DNA of 64,000 nucleotides from JACMQX01 sp044225675 (GCA_044225675.1 JBGAIH010000010.1:1-64000); one strand, 5' to 3'; shown: positions 17,537-26,333, counted from the stretch's first letter. A program made the numbers and translations. Notes: generated from the sequence alone by a model not told the origin.

Positions 17537-17606
17537 ACCCCTGAGCCGCCGGCACGCCGAATCGCGTCCGCGTCCTTCCCTCACCTTCTTCCATCCGAGG
17601 CTTCCC

Positions 17607-19301
17607 ATGAACACCTCCACCTCCCCCGAAATGGCCGCCATCGCCGACGCCCCCGAGCAGCGCTGGAGCCGCGAATACGCCGAGCAGATCGGCCAGGACC
17701 GCCAGGTCGTCAACCGCTCGGGCATTCCGGTCAAGCCACTGTACACCCCGGCCGACGTGCGCGCCGACCGCTACGAGGCCGACCTGGGCTACCCGGGCCA
17801 GGCCCCGTACACGCGCGGCATCTACCCGACCATGCACCGCGGTCGCACCTGGACGCAGCGCCAGCTGATCGGCCTGGGCACGCCGGCCACGTACAACGAA
17901 CGGCTGCTCGACATCCTGGGCCAGGGCGCTTCGGCGGTCTCGCTCATTCCCTGCAACTCGGTGTTCCGCGGCTATGACATGGACGAGGTCGATGCCGAGC
18001 TGCTGGGCACCTGCGGCGTGGTCGTCAACTCGGCCAGCCACATGGACACCTGCCTGGCCGGCGTCGACCTGGCGCGCACCTCCTGCGCCATGAACGACCC
18101 GACGCCGTTCACACTGCTGGCCTTCATGCTGTCCACCGCCAAACGCCAGGGCGTGGACTGGCGCAGCATCACCGGCACCTCCAACCAGAGCGACTTCCTG
18201 TCGCACTACGTGGCCAACCACATGTTCTTCCGCATCGCGCTGCCGGGCGCGCGCCGCATCCTCACCGACCACATCAGCTGGTGCCAGCAGAACGTGCCGC
18301 GCTGGAATCCGCTGTCGGTCGTCGGCCAGCACATGCAGCAGGCCGGCGCCACGCCAGCCGAGGCCATGGCCTTCACGCTCAGCTCGGCCGTGCAGTATGC
18401 GGAGGACTGCCGCGCCGCCGGGCTCGACGTGGACGACGTGCTGCCGCGCTTCACCTTCTTCTTCGACATATCGGTGTCGTTCTTCGAGGAGGTCGCCAAG
18501 TTCCGCGCCGGCCGCCGCATCTGGGCCCGCCTGACGCAGGAGCGCCTGGGCGCGCGCGACCCGCGCTCCTGGCGCTTCAAGTTCCATGGCCAGACATCGG
18601 GCGTGGACCTGACGCGCCAGCAGCCGCTCAACAACATCGCGCGCGTCACCACGCAAGCCATGGCCGGCATCTTCGGCGGCCTGCAGTCGCTGCACACCGA
18701 CGCCTATGACGAGGCGCTGTCCTGCCCCTCGCAGTTCGGCGCCCGGATCGCCGTCGCCACGCAGAACATCCTGCGCGAGGAGGCCCACCTGACCGACGTG
18801 ATCGATCCGCTCGGCGGCTCCTACTACGTCGAGCGCCTGACCGACGAGATGGAGGAGAAGATCCTGGCCGTGATGGCCGAGGTCGACGCGCGTGGCGGCA
18901 TGTACAAGGCCGTGGAGTCGGGCTTCGTGCAGGGCCGCATCGGCGAGTCGGCCCGGCGCTTCCAGGAGCAGGTCGATGACGGCCGCCAGGTCGTCGTCGG
19001 CGTCAACGCCTACCAGGTGGAGGAAGACGCCAGCGCCCGACCGATCAACCCGCGTCCCGACACCGCGCTCATGGACACGCACCGCGAGGACTTCGCGCGC
19101 TACAAGCGCGAGCGCTCCAACGACGCGGTGCGCCGCGCGCTCGATGCGCTGGCGCGCGCCGCCGGCCGTGACGGCAAGGGCGATGGCAGCAACATGTTCG
19201 CGCGGGTGGTTGAAGCCGCCGACGTCGGCGCGACCCATGGCGAGATCTGCGGCCTGCTGCGGCGCGAACTCGGCTTCGGCCACGTGCTGCCGATGGTCTG
19301 A
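17607..19301 (+). CDS. Adenosylcobalamin-dependent acyl-CoA mutase, large subunit, divergent active site
   Basis: A 564-aa TIM-barrel subunit of the methylmalonyl-CoA mutase family without a B12 domain, so it should pair with the preceding small subunit. Family landmarks are YPTMHRGRTWTQRQ at 73-86, RGYD at 121-124, SLHTDAYDEAL near 361 and DPLGGSYYVE. By-eye alignment to Propionibacterium MutB places Leu87 at the Tyr89 position, Ile114 at Ala116, Ala203 at Arg207 (the carboxylate-binding Arg), while His242 matches His244. Isobutyryl-CoA mutase has Phe and hydroxyisobutyryl-CoA mutase has Ile at the first site. It therefore fits none of the known subfamilies and should act on a non-carboxylated, probably bulky acyl-CoA. 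Substrate unknown. Confidence 0.88.
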   Translation: MNTSTSPEMAAIADAPEQRWSREYAEQIGQDRQVVNRSGIPVKPLYTPADVRADRYEADLGYPGQAPYTRGIYPTMHRGRTWTQRQLIGLGTPATYNERLLDILGQGASAVSLIPCNSVFRGYDMDEVDAELLGTCGVVVNSASHMDTCLAGVDLARTSCAMNDPTPFTLLAFMLSTAKRQGVDWRSITGTSNQSDFLSHYVANHMFFRIALPGARRILTDHISWCQQNVPRWNPLSVVGQHMQQAGATPAEAMAFTLSSAVQYAEDCRAAGLDVDDVLPRFTFFFDISVSFFEEVAKFRAGRRIWARLTQERLGARDPRSWRFKFHGQTSGVDLTRQQPLNNIARVTTQAMAGIFGGLQSLHTDAYDEALSCPSQFGARIAVATQNILREEAHLTDVIDPLGGSYYVERLTDEMEEKILAVMAEVDARGGMYKAVESGFVQGRIGESARRFQEQVDDGRQVVVGVNAYQVEEDASARPINPRPDTALMDTHREDFARYKRERSNDAVRRALDALARAAGRDGKGDGSNMFARVVEAADVGATHGEICGLLRRELGFGHVLPMV

Positions 19302-19304
19302 GCC

Positions 19305-20597
19305 GTGAGCGCGCCCGTCACCCCTCCGCTGCAACCGGGCATGCCGACGGCGGCAGCGGCCCTGTCGGCACGCCTGGCCGCCATCGAAGGCGGCGACCGC
19401 CTGGCCCTGTCGCGCGCCATCAGCGCGCTCGAGAACGAACTGCCCGAAGCCGTCCCGCTGGCGCGCGAGCTGTCGCTGCGCAGCGGCCGCGCCCACGTGC
19501 TGGGCATCACCGGCGCGCCCGGCGCGGGCAAGTCGACCCTGGTGAGCGCGCTGCTGGGCGAGCTGCTGCGGCGCGGCCAGCGCGTGGCCATTCTCGCCGT
19601 GGACCCGTCCAGCCCGATCACCGGCGGGGCGGTGCTCGGCGACCGGGTGCGCATGGGCGAGTTCGGTGCGCACGAGAACGTGTTCATCCGCTCCATCGCC
19701 TCGCGCGGCCACCTGGGCGGCCTCACGCGCACCAGCGAAGGCATCATCGACCTGTTCGACGCGGCCGGCTTCGACACCGTTGTCGTCGAGACCGTGGGCG
19801 CCGGTCAGTCGGAGGTGGAGATCGCCTCCATGGCCGACACCAGCATCGTCGTCACGCCGCCCGGCCTGGGCGACGAGGTGCAGGCCAGCAAGGCCGGCAT
19901 CCTGGAAATCGCCGACATCCTGGTCGTGACCAAGGGCGACCTGCCGCTGGCCGACCGCACGGCGCGCGAGCTGCGCGACATGCTGGCGCTGCGGCCCGCG
20001 CGCAAGGGCTGGAAGGTGCCGGTGCTCACCACCGTGGCCACCCGGCACGAAGGCCTGGCCGAGCTGCTGGACGCCGCGCGGGCCCATGCCACGGCCTCGG
20101 GCAAGGGCCGGCGGCATGAAGCTTCCGGCGGCCTTGCCAAGGCGGCCGCTGCGCCAGGCGGCGCAGCCGATGCCGACGGTCCGGCCGGGCCGCTCGAGAC
20201 GCTGATGCGCAGTCTGCACGCGCGCGACGCCTTCCTCCGGCACAGCGGCGTCGAGTGCGTGGCGGTCGGCCCCGGCACGACCACGCTGCGCATGCCGGTG
20301 CGGGCCGAGCACATCAACTTCAACGGCACCTGCCACGGCGGGGCGATCTTCACCCTGGCCGACGGCGCCTTCGGCATGGCCTGCAATTCACGCGGGCCGG
20401 TCACGGCAGGGGTCGACAGCCACATCACCTACCAGCAGGCGGTGCGCGCGGGCGACGTGCTCGTGGCGCGGGCCGACGAAGTCAGCCGCGGCAACCGCCT
20501 GTGCGTCTACCGGGTGGAGGTCACGCGCGAGGCCGACGGCGCGAAGATCTCGACCTTCACCGGCACAGCCTTCATCACGAGCACGCCGCAGGCGTGA
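19305..20597 (+). CDS. MeaB/ArgK-type GTPase fused to a PaaI-type hotdog thioesterase
   Basis: A 430-aa two-domain protein. Residues 1-262 are a G3E-family GTPase chaperone of B12 mutases: Walker A GAPGAGKST at 70-78, DPSSPITGG at 100-108, VETVGAGQSEVE at 161-172 and TKGD at 209-212 (the usual NKxD is altered). An Ala/Gly-rich linker covers about 263-297. Residues 298-430 are a PaaI-type hotdog: His336, HGG at 344-346 and the likely catalytic Asp353 in the FTLAD segment. It starts with GTG 3 bp after the mutase gene. GTPase-mutase fusions (IcmF) are known; a GTPase-thioesterase fusion would couple cofactor protection to release of the acyl group. A sequencing error joining two genes is unlikely because the frame is continuous. 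Confidence 0.88.
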   Translation: MSAPVTPPLQPGMPTAAAALSARLAAIEGGDRLALSRAISALENELPEAVPLARELSLRSGRAHVLGITGAPGAGKSTLVSALLGELLRRGQRVAILAVDPSSPITGGAVLGDRVRMGEFGAHENVFIRSIASRGHLGGLTRTSEGIIDLFDAAGFDTVVVETVGAGQSEVEIASMADTSIVVTPPGLGDEVQASKAGILEIADILVVTKGDLPLADRTARELRDMLALRPARKGWKVPVLTTVATRHEGLAELLDAARAHATASGKGRRHEASGGLAKAAAAPGGAADADGPAGPLETLMRSLHARDAFLRHSGVECVAVGPGTTTLRMPVRAEHINFNGTCHGGAIFTLADGAFGMACNSRGPVTAGVDSHITYQQAVRAGDVLVARADEVSRGNRLCVYRVEVTREADGAKISTFTGTAFITSTPQA

Positions 20598-20617
20598 CGA
20601 GGCGAATCAGACCCCTA

Positions 20618-21304
20618 TCAGACCCCTGCCAGCTCGGCCCGCATCGCCGAAATCACCTGCCCGTAGTCGGGCTTGCCGAAGATTGCGCTGCCCGCCACGA
20701 AGGTGTCGGCGCCCGCTGCGGCCACCCGCGCGATGTTGTCGGTCTTGATGCCGCCGTCGACCTCGAGCCGGATGTCCTTGCCGCAGGCGTCGATGCGCCG
20801 GCGCGCCTCGGCGATCTTGCGCAGCGCCGAGTCGATGAAGCTCTGGCCGCCGAAGCCCGGGTTGACGCTCATGATGAGGATGAGGTCGATGTCGTCGATC
20901 ACCCAGTCGAGCACGTCCATGGGCGCGGCCGGGTTGAACACCAGCCCGGCCTTGCAGCCCTTGGCCTTGATCGCCTGGATGCTGCGGTGCACGTGGGCCG
21001 AGGCGTCGGGGTGAAAGCTGATGCAATCGGCTCCGGCGTCGGCAAAGGCGGCGGCCAGCGCGTCCACCGGCTGGATCATCAGGTGCACGTCGATCGGCAC
21101 GGCCACGCCGGCCGCGGTTCTGGCGTGCGGCTTGAGCGCCTGGCAGATCATCGGCCCGAAGGTCAGGTTGGGCACGTAATGGTTGTCCATCACGTCAAAA
21201 TGGATCCAGTCGGCGCCGCCGGCGATGACGCTCTTGAGCTCTTCACCCAGGCGGGCAAAATCGGCGGACAGGATGGACGGGGCGATGCGGAAGGTTTTGC
21301 TCAT
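20618..21304 (-). CDS. rpe: Ribulose-phosphate 3-epimerase
   Basis: Interconverts ribulose-5-phosphate and xylulose-5-phosphate in the pentose phosphate and Calvin pathways. The 228-aa protein starts MSKTFRIAPSILSADFARLG and has the metal ligands in WIHFDVMDNHYVPN, in DVHLMI and in LEVDGGIK, plus IMSVNPGFGGQSFI. An upstream ATG at 21328 would add eight residues and is less likely. It is divergent from apaG across 41 bp and converges with the GTPase-thioesterase gene. Confidence 0.97.
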   Translation of the reverse strand: MSKTFRIAPSILSADFARLGEELKSVIAGGADWIHFDVMDNHYVPNLTFGPMICQALKPHARTAAGVAVPIDVHLMIQPVDALAAAFADAGADCISFHPDASAHVHRSIQAIKAKGCKAGLVFNPAAPMDVLDWVIDDIDLILIMSVNPGFGGQSFIDSALRKIAEARRRIDACGKDIRLEVDGGIKTDNIARVAAAGADTFVAGSAIFGKPDYGQVISAMRAELAGV

Positions 21305-21345
21305 GGACGGATTTTCGCAGGGATGCAAACCGTTAGGATGCCGGG

Positions 21346-21741
21346 ATGGCCAAATACCAGTTCAGCGTTGAAGTCGAACCGCAGTACCTGCCGGAGCAAT
21401 CCTCGCCCGGCAACAACGTCTACGGATTTGCCTACACCATCACCATCACCAACACGGGCGAGGTGACCGCCCAGCTCATCTCGCGCCACTGGCTGATCAC
21501 CGACGCCACCGGCCACACCGAAGAGGTCAAGGGCCTGGCGGTGGTCGGCCACCAGCCCCTGCTCAAGCCGGGCGAGTCGTTCCAGTACACCAGCGGCTGC
21601 CGCCTGCGCACCGCCAGCGGCACGATGCGCGGCAGCTACTTCTGCGTGGCCGAAGACGGCGAGCGCTTCGAGGCCGACATCCCCATGTTCGTGCTCGAAG
21701 CCGTCGGCGGCGACGGCAAGGCCGCACGGGTTCTGCACTGA
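21346..21741 (+). CDS. apaG: ApaG family protein
   Basis: A 131-aa protein of the ApaG/FBXO3 fold (fibronectin III-like beta sandwich), genetically linked to Co/Mg resistance in enterobacteria but of unknown biochemical role. Characteristic stretches are VYGFAYTITITNTGEVTAQL, SRHWLITDATG and GVGxxQP-like VVGHQPLLKPGESFQYTSG, with the MRGSYF segment. Full length for the family. It is divergent from rpe, a common arrangement in Burkholderiales. Confidence 0.95.
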   Translation: MAKYQFSVEVEPQYLPEQSSPGNNVYGFAYTITITNTGEVTAQLISRHWLITDATGHTEEVKGLAVVGHQPLLKPGESFQYTSGCRLRTASGTMRGSYFCVAEDGERFEADIPMFVLEAVGGDGKAARVLH

Positions 21742-21756
21742 GCCGCCCTGCGTCAT

Positions 21757-21786
21757 CCCTCCCGAGCCCTCCCGAGCCCTCCCGAG
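21757..21786. repeat. 10-bp tandem repeat, three copies
   Basis: Three exact copies of CCCTCCCGAG lie in the 75-bp gap between apaG and the next gene. There is no coding role and no stem potential of note; probably slippage-generated. Confidence 0.9.
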
Positions 21787-21816
21787 CCGCCACCGACCCG
21801 ACGCACGCATCGCGCC

Positions 21817-23790
21817 ATGCATGACCTGAACACCCTGATCGCCTCGGTCGACGCCGATGCACCGCTGGCGCAGCGCCATCTGTGGCTGATCTCGCTGTGC
21901 GAATGGATCCGGGGCGACCGCTCGTCGGTGGAGGCGAGCACCCACCGTGTCCAGCTGTTTCTGGCCGCAGCCGAGAGTCAGCCGGCTTTCCAGGCGCGGC
22001 TGCAGCTGTGGTGGCGCCAGCTCGCGCAGACGGTGGACGTGACCGCGCTGCTGGCCGACTTCGGCTTTGCGCCGCGCACCGCCTTCACCAGCGAGCTGGC
22101 CGAGCGCCTGCGCCGCAAGCTGCTGCCCGGCACGCCCGAGACCATCGATGCCTCGGAGCTGTTCCTGCTGGCGCTGCCTTCCGCATTCGACGCGCGCTGG
22201 ATCGCCGGGCTGGACGCCGACACCCTCGCCCGGCTGGCGGCCGTGCTCTCCAACGAGCCCGAGACCAGCGCCTGGCACTGGGAGCAGGTGGTGCTCGATG
22301 CCATCACCTACTGCGCCAGCCAGATCAGCGCCGCGGGCTTCGCTTCCGAACTGCGCCTGCGCATGGACGAAGCCTCGCGCCGGGCCCAGCCTTTTCACAC
22401 GCTCATGCGCGACGTCCAGGCGCTGCGCTCGGTGGTCACCCGGCTGCCGCGCAGCGCCTACGCCGGCTCCGCCGAAGTGCAGGACGCCGCCCGGCAGCTG
22501 CGCGAGGGCCTGGACGCCTGCCGCCACGCGCTGACCGCCGTCTACTCGCATCTGGAGGACAACGGCATCTCGGTCGGCCTGGTGTTCCGCATGCGCCAGA
22601 TGCGCGAGCGCGTGCTGCGCATCCGCGAGCTGATGGACTGCCTGCTGTCACCGCAGCCGGCGCCGAGCGCGGCTCGTCTGCTGGCGCACCTGGTCGTGAT
22701 CGGCCGCGAGCGCGGCAGCATCCGCTCGCTGGTGGCCTCCAACTCCTCGCTGCTGGCGGCCAAGATGGCCGAGCGCAGTGCCGAGACCGGCGAGCACTAC
22801 ATCACCCGCACCCGGGCCGAGTACCGCGAGATGCTGCTCAAGGCCGCCGGGGGCGGCGCGGCCACGGCATTGACCACCTGGTTCAAGTTCCTGCTCGGCG
22901 CGCTGGCGCTCGGCGCCTTCTGGGGTGGCGTGTGGGCTGGCGTCATGTACTCCGCGAGCTTCGTGTTCATCCAGCTGATGCACTGGACACTGGCCACCAA
23001 GCAGCCGGCCATGACGGCCCACGCCATGGCCGTGAAGCTGCGCGACCTGAGCTCGAGCGAGGCGGTGGAGGATTTCGTCGACGAGGTCACGCACCTCGTG
23101 CGTTCGCAGGTGGCCGCCGTCGTCGGCAACGTCGGCATGGTCACGCCCTGCGTGCTGCTGGTGTGCTGGGTGCTGTGGCTCGCCACGGGCCAGACCATGA
23201 TCGACCGGGCCCACGCCGACGAGGTGTTCCACTCGCTCAACCTCACCCACCCGACGACGCTGCTGTTCGCCGCCTTCACCGGCGTGCTGCTGTTCGCGTC
23301 GAGCATGATCGCGGGCTGGACCGAGAACTGGTTCGTGCTGCACCGGCTCGACTCGGCGCTGCGCTACAACCCGCGCATCACCCGCGTGCTGGGGCCGGCG
23401 CGGGCCGACCGCTGGGCCCGCTTCATGCGCAACAACATCTCGGGCTTCGCCTCCAACATCTCGCTGGGCTTCATGCTCGGGCTGGTGCCGCCGGTGCTGG
23501 CCTTCCTGGGGCTGGGCCTGCAGGCCCGGCACGTGACGCTGTCCACCGGGCAACTGGCCGCTGCAGCCGCAGCCTACGGCCCGCAGGCCTGGCGCCTGCC
23601 CGAGCTGTGGCAATGCGTCGCAGCCATTCCATTGATCGGCGCGCTGAACCTCACGGTGAGTTTCTACCTCGCGTTCCGGCTGGCGCTGCGTGCCCACAAC
23701 GTCAGCGGCGTGGACCGCGCGCGCATCCGCCGCGCGATCTGGGCGCGCTGGCGCTCGCGGCCTTCGACCTTCTTTGTCCCTTCGCACTAA
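21817..23790 (+). CDS. Membrane protein of the 'site-specific recombinase' family (COG4389)
   Basis: A 657-aa protein matching, by recognisable segments, the family named 'site-specific recombinase' (Gcr-like). It has a helical cytosolic N-terminal half and about six transmembrane segments in the C-terminal half (around 350-395, 437-460, 490-515, 555-580 and 610-640). Features include TRAEYREMLLKAAGGG before the first membrane helix and ENWFVLHRLDSALRYNPRI. The name is historical: no recombinase motif (Tyr or Ser type) is visible, and a polytopic membrane protein is an unlikely recombinase. Function unknown. It sits between housekeeping genes and gives no sign of mobility. Confidence 0.8.
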   Translation: MHDLNTLIASVDADAPLAQRHLWLISLCEWIRGDRSSVEASTHRVQLFLAAAESQPAFQARLQLWWRQLAQTVDVTALLADFGFAPRTAFTSELAERLRRKLLPGTPETIDASELFLLALPSAFDARWIAGLDADTLARLAAVLSNEPETSAWHWEQVVLDAITYCASQISAAGFASELRLRMDEASRRAQPFHTLMRDVQALRSVVTRLPRSAYAGSAEVQDAARQLREGLDACRHALTAVYSHLEDNGISVGLVFRMRQMRERVLRIRELMDCLLSPQPAPSAARLLAHLVVIGRERGSIRSLVASNSSLLAAKMAERSAETGEHYITRTRAEYREMLLKAAGGGAATALTTWFKFLLGALALGAFWGGVWAGVMYSASFVFIQLMHWTLATKQPAMTAHAMAVKLRDLSSSEAVEDFVDEVTHLVRSQVAAVVGNVGMVTPCVLLVCWVLWLATGQTMIDRAHADEVFHSLNLTHPTTLLFAAFTGVLLFASSMIAGWTENWFVLHRLDSALRYNPRITRVLGPARADRWARFMRNNISGFASNISLGFMLGLVPPVLAFLGLGLQARHVTLSTGQLAAAAAAYGPQAWRLPELWQCVAAIPLIGALNLTVSFYLAFRLALRAHNVSGVDRARIRRAIWARWRSRPSTFFVPSH

Positions 23791-23926
23791 GGGGCGGTTT
23801 CAGGGAAGGTTTGTGCCACCTGCGTGCTCATCTCACGCAACGAACGAAACCATTCGTAAACGCATCGACAAAAGGTTTGGCGTTGTCCTACAGCCAGACC
23901 CCCTGTGCGCCTTCATACTCTCGCCC

Positions 23927-25201
23927 ATGAATGAAATCATGAACGTCTGGGCCGAGTGGCTCAAGCCGTCCGCGGGCCTGCCGACCGTTCAGTGGTCGCT
24001 GCTGCTCGCGCTGGCTGCGGCAGCCGGGCACCTGGTGCAGCGCTACACCGGCCTGCCCAAGGTGATCGGCTATGCGCTGGTGGGCACCCTCGCCGGCCTG
24101 GCCGGCTTCACCGGCGCGGCCTGGCCGCTGCAGGGCATCGGCCTGTTCCTTCTCGAACTCGGTGTGGCCGTCGTGCTGTTCGAGGCCGGCGGCCGCATTC
24201 CGCTGCGCTGGTTCCGCCACAACCCGATGGTGCTGGTGCAGAGCCTGGCCGAGTCGATCATCACCTACTACCTCGTGCTGTGGGCGCTCGAATGGATGGG
24301 CGTGCGCGAGACGGTGGCGCAGTCGCTCGCGATCGTCGCCATCGCGGCATCGCCGGCCGTGCTGTCGCGCGTGGTCATGGACACCCGGGCCTCCGGGCCG
24401 GTGACAGAACGCGCCCTGGTGCTGGCCACGCTCAGCACCCTGTATGCGCTCACGCTCGGCAGCGCCAAGGCCGGCCTGATGAACCGGCCGCAGCACGACA
24501 TGGCCGACACGGTCTATCCGGTGCTCGTGGTGCTCGGCCTGTCGATCGTGGTGGGCGGCGTGCTCGCGCTGGCCCTGCGTTCGGCGCTGCGCTTCATGAA
24601 TCCGACCAGCGAGAACACCTCCATCCTGCTGCTGGCGCTGATCGCGGCCGGCACTGCCCTGGCCGCGCACTTCGGCGGCTCGGCGCCGCTGGCGGCGCTG
24701 CTCGGCGGGATGCTGCTCAAGCAGCTCAACCCCCGGCCCTGGTCCTGGCCGCGCCAGATGGGCACGGCCTCGTCGCTGCTGACCATGCTGATGTTCGTGC
24801 TGGTCTCGGTGGTCGCGGCGCAGGCCGACTGGAGCCGGCCGGTGGCGGGCCTCGTGATCAGCCTGGTGCTGGTGCGGGCCGTCGCCAAGATCACGGGCGT
24901 GTCGCTGGCCAACGTCGGCAGTGGCGCGAGCTGGCGCCAGGCGCTGTGGACCGGCAGCGCGCTCGCGCCCATGTCGTCGGTCGCGCTGCTGATCGTGTCG
25001 CAGTTCGTGGCCGCTTCGCCCGCGCTTGGCCCGGCGATCGCGCGGATCGCCCTGCCGTCCATCCTGCTCATGGAGATCCTGGGCGCCATCATCGCCACCG
25101 CCGCCATCTACGCAGCCGGCGAAAGCTCGAAGCCCTGGGAGCCTGCACCGCTCGCCCCCGTGGGCAACAACCCGCCCGGAGACGCCCGTGAAAGCCACTG
25201 A
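23927..25201 (+). CDS. Monovalent cation:proton antiporter (CPA2/KefB type)
   Basis: A 424-aa integral membrane protein with about twelve hydrophobic segments and the Na/H-exchanger fold: GLPKVIGYALVGTLAGL, LFLLELGVAVVLFEAG and HFGGSAPLAALLGGM. It lacks the C-terminal TrkA-N domain of KefB/KefC, so it is a transmembrane-only antiporter; the ion is uncertain. The start is ATG 23927. The 136-bp region upstream, past the preceding gene, is AT-richer with no clear regulatory element. It overlaps the following ligase gene by 14 bp. Confidence 0.85.
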   Translation: MNEIMNVWAEWLKPSAGLPTVQWSLLLALAAAAGHLVQRYTGLPKVIGYALVGTLAGLAGFTGAAWPLQGIGLFLLELGVAVVLFEAGGRIPLRWFRHNPMVLVQSLAESIITYYLVLWALEWMGVRETVAQSLAIVAIAASPAVLSRVVMDTRASGPVTERALVLATLSTLYALTLGSAKAGLMNRPQHDMADTVYPVLVVLGLSIVVGGVLALALRSALRFMNPTSENTSILLLALIAAGTALAAHFGGSAPLAALLGGMLLKQLNPRPWSWPRQMGTASSLLTMLMFVLVSVVAAQADWSRPVAGLVISLVLVRAVAKITGVSLANVGSGASWRQALWTGSALAPMSSVALLIVSQFVAASPALGPAIARIALPSILLMEILGAIIATAAIYAAGESSKPWEPAPLAPVGNNPPGDARESH

Positions 25202-26333
25202 ACGCACCGCGCCCCAGGCCCTCGAGCCGTTCCAGCAGTCGGCAGCGCTGTCGCTCGGCGTCGAGCTGGAGCTGCAGCTCGTCAACACCCACGACTACGA
25301 CCTCGCGCCCTATGCCGAGGACATGCTGCGCCTGATGGAAAAGATCCCGCTGCCCGGCAGCGTCGTGCCCGAGATGACCTCGGCCATGATCGAGATCTCC
25401 ACCGGCGTGTGCCAGAGCGCGCCCGAGGTCCTCGGACAGCTCACGCAGATCCGCGACGCGCTCACCAAGTGCGCCGACAAGCTCAACATCGCGGTCACGG
25501 GCGGCGGCACCCATCCGTTCCAGCAGTGGCACGAGCGGCGCATCTACGACAAGCCGCGCTTTCGCGAGCTGTCGGAGCTGTACGGCTACCTCTCCAAGCA
25601 GTTCACCATCTTCGGCCAGCACGTGCACGTGGGCTGTCCCGACGCCGACAGCGCCCTGCTCATGCTGCACAGGATGTCGCGCTACATTCCGCACTTCATC
25701 GCGCTGTCGGCCTCGTCCCCCTATGTGCAGGGGCAGGACACGGCCTTCGACTCGGCGCGGCTGAACTCGGTGTTCGCGTTCCCGCTGTCGGGCCGCGCCC
25801 CGTTCGCGCTCACCTGGAGCGAGTTCAGCGCCTACTTCGACAAGATGACGCGCACCGGCGTCGTGCGCAGCATGAAGGACTTCTACTGGGACATCCGGCC
25901 CAAGCCGGAGTACGGCACCATCGAGATCCGCGTCTTCGACACGCCGCTGACCGTCGGCCGGGCCGCAGCGCTCGCCGGCTACGTCCAGGCACTGGCGCGC
26001 TGGTTCATGCAGGAGCAGCCCTTCGTGCCCTCCGAGGACGACTACCTCGTCTACACCTACAACCGCTTCCAGGCCTGCCGCTTCGGGCTGGAGGCGGTGT
26101 ATGTGGACCCGGCCACGGGCGAACACATGGCGCTGCGCGACCACATCATGCAGACCATGGACCGCATCGGCCCGCATGCCGGCGCGCTCAATGCGAGCAG
26201 CGGCATCCACCTGCTGCGCAGCAGCGTCGAGCTGTCGAGCAACGATGCGCGCTGGCTGCGCGAGCGACAGTCGCAGGAGCGGCTGCTGGCCGAAGTCATT
26301 CGCCAGGGCGCGCAGAAATTCCGCGGCCTCTGA
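25188..26333 (+). CDS. YbdK-family carboxylate-amine ligase (glutamate-cysteine ligase 2 type)
   Basis: A 381-aa ATP-dependent ligase of the GCS2 family, which in E. coli has weak glutamate-cysteine ligase activity. Family signatures are LGVELELQLVN at the N terminus, GGGTHPFQQW, GQHVHVGCPD and PEYGTIEIRVFDTP. The start is a GTG at 25188 with GGAGAC just upstream, overlapping the end of the antiporter by 14 bp, so the two are translationally coupled. Pairing with a Kef-like antiporter is suggestive because Kef systems are glutathione-gated, but this is inference. Confidence 0.88.
   Translation: MKATERTAPQALEPFQQSAALSLGVELELQLVNTHDYDLAPYAEDMLRLMEKIPLPGSVVPEMTSAMIEISTGVCQSAPEVLGQLTQIRDALTKCADKLNIAVTGGGTHPFQQWHERRIYDKPRFRELSELYGYLSKQFTIFGQHVHVGCPDADSALLMLHRMSRYIPHFIALSASSPYVQGQDTAFDSARLNSVFAFPLSGRAPFALTWSEFSAYFDKMTRTGVVRSMKDFYWDIRPKPEYGTIEIRVFDTPLTVGRAAALAGYVQALARWFMQEQPFVPSEDDYLVYTYNRFQACRFGLEAVYVDPATGEHMALRDHIMQTMDRIGPHAGALNASSGIHLLRSSVELSSNDARWLRERQSQERLLAEVIRQGAQKFRGL

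Noticed and set aside
17478..20336. 952-aa minus-strand ORF opposite the mutase operon
   Set aside because: Antisense shadow of the mutase subunits and GTPase; no motif, no start signal.
21757..21786. CRISPR or regulatory array
   Set aside because: Only three adjacent 10-bp copies without spacers; simple tandem repeat.
21817..23790. Mobile element at the 'recombinase' gene
   Set aside because: No inverted repeats, direct repeats or integrase motif, and flanked by housekeeping genes.
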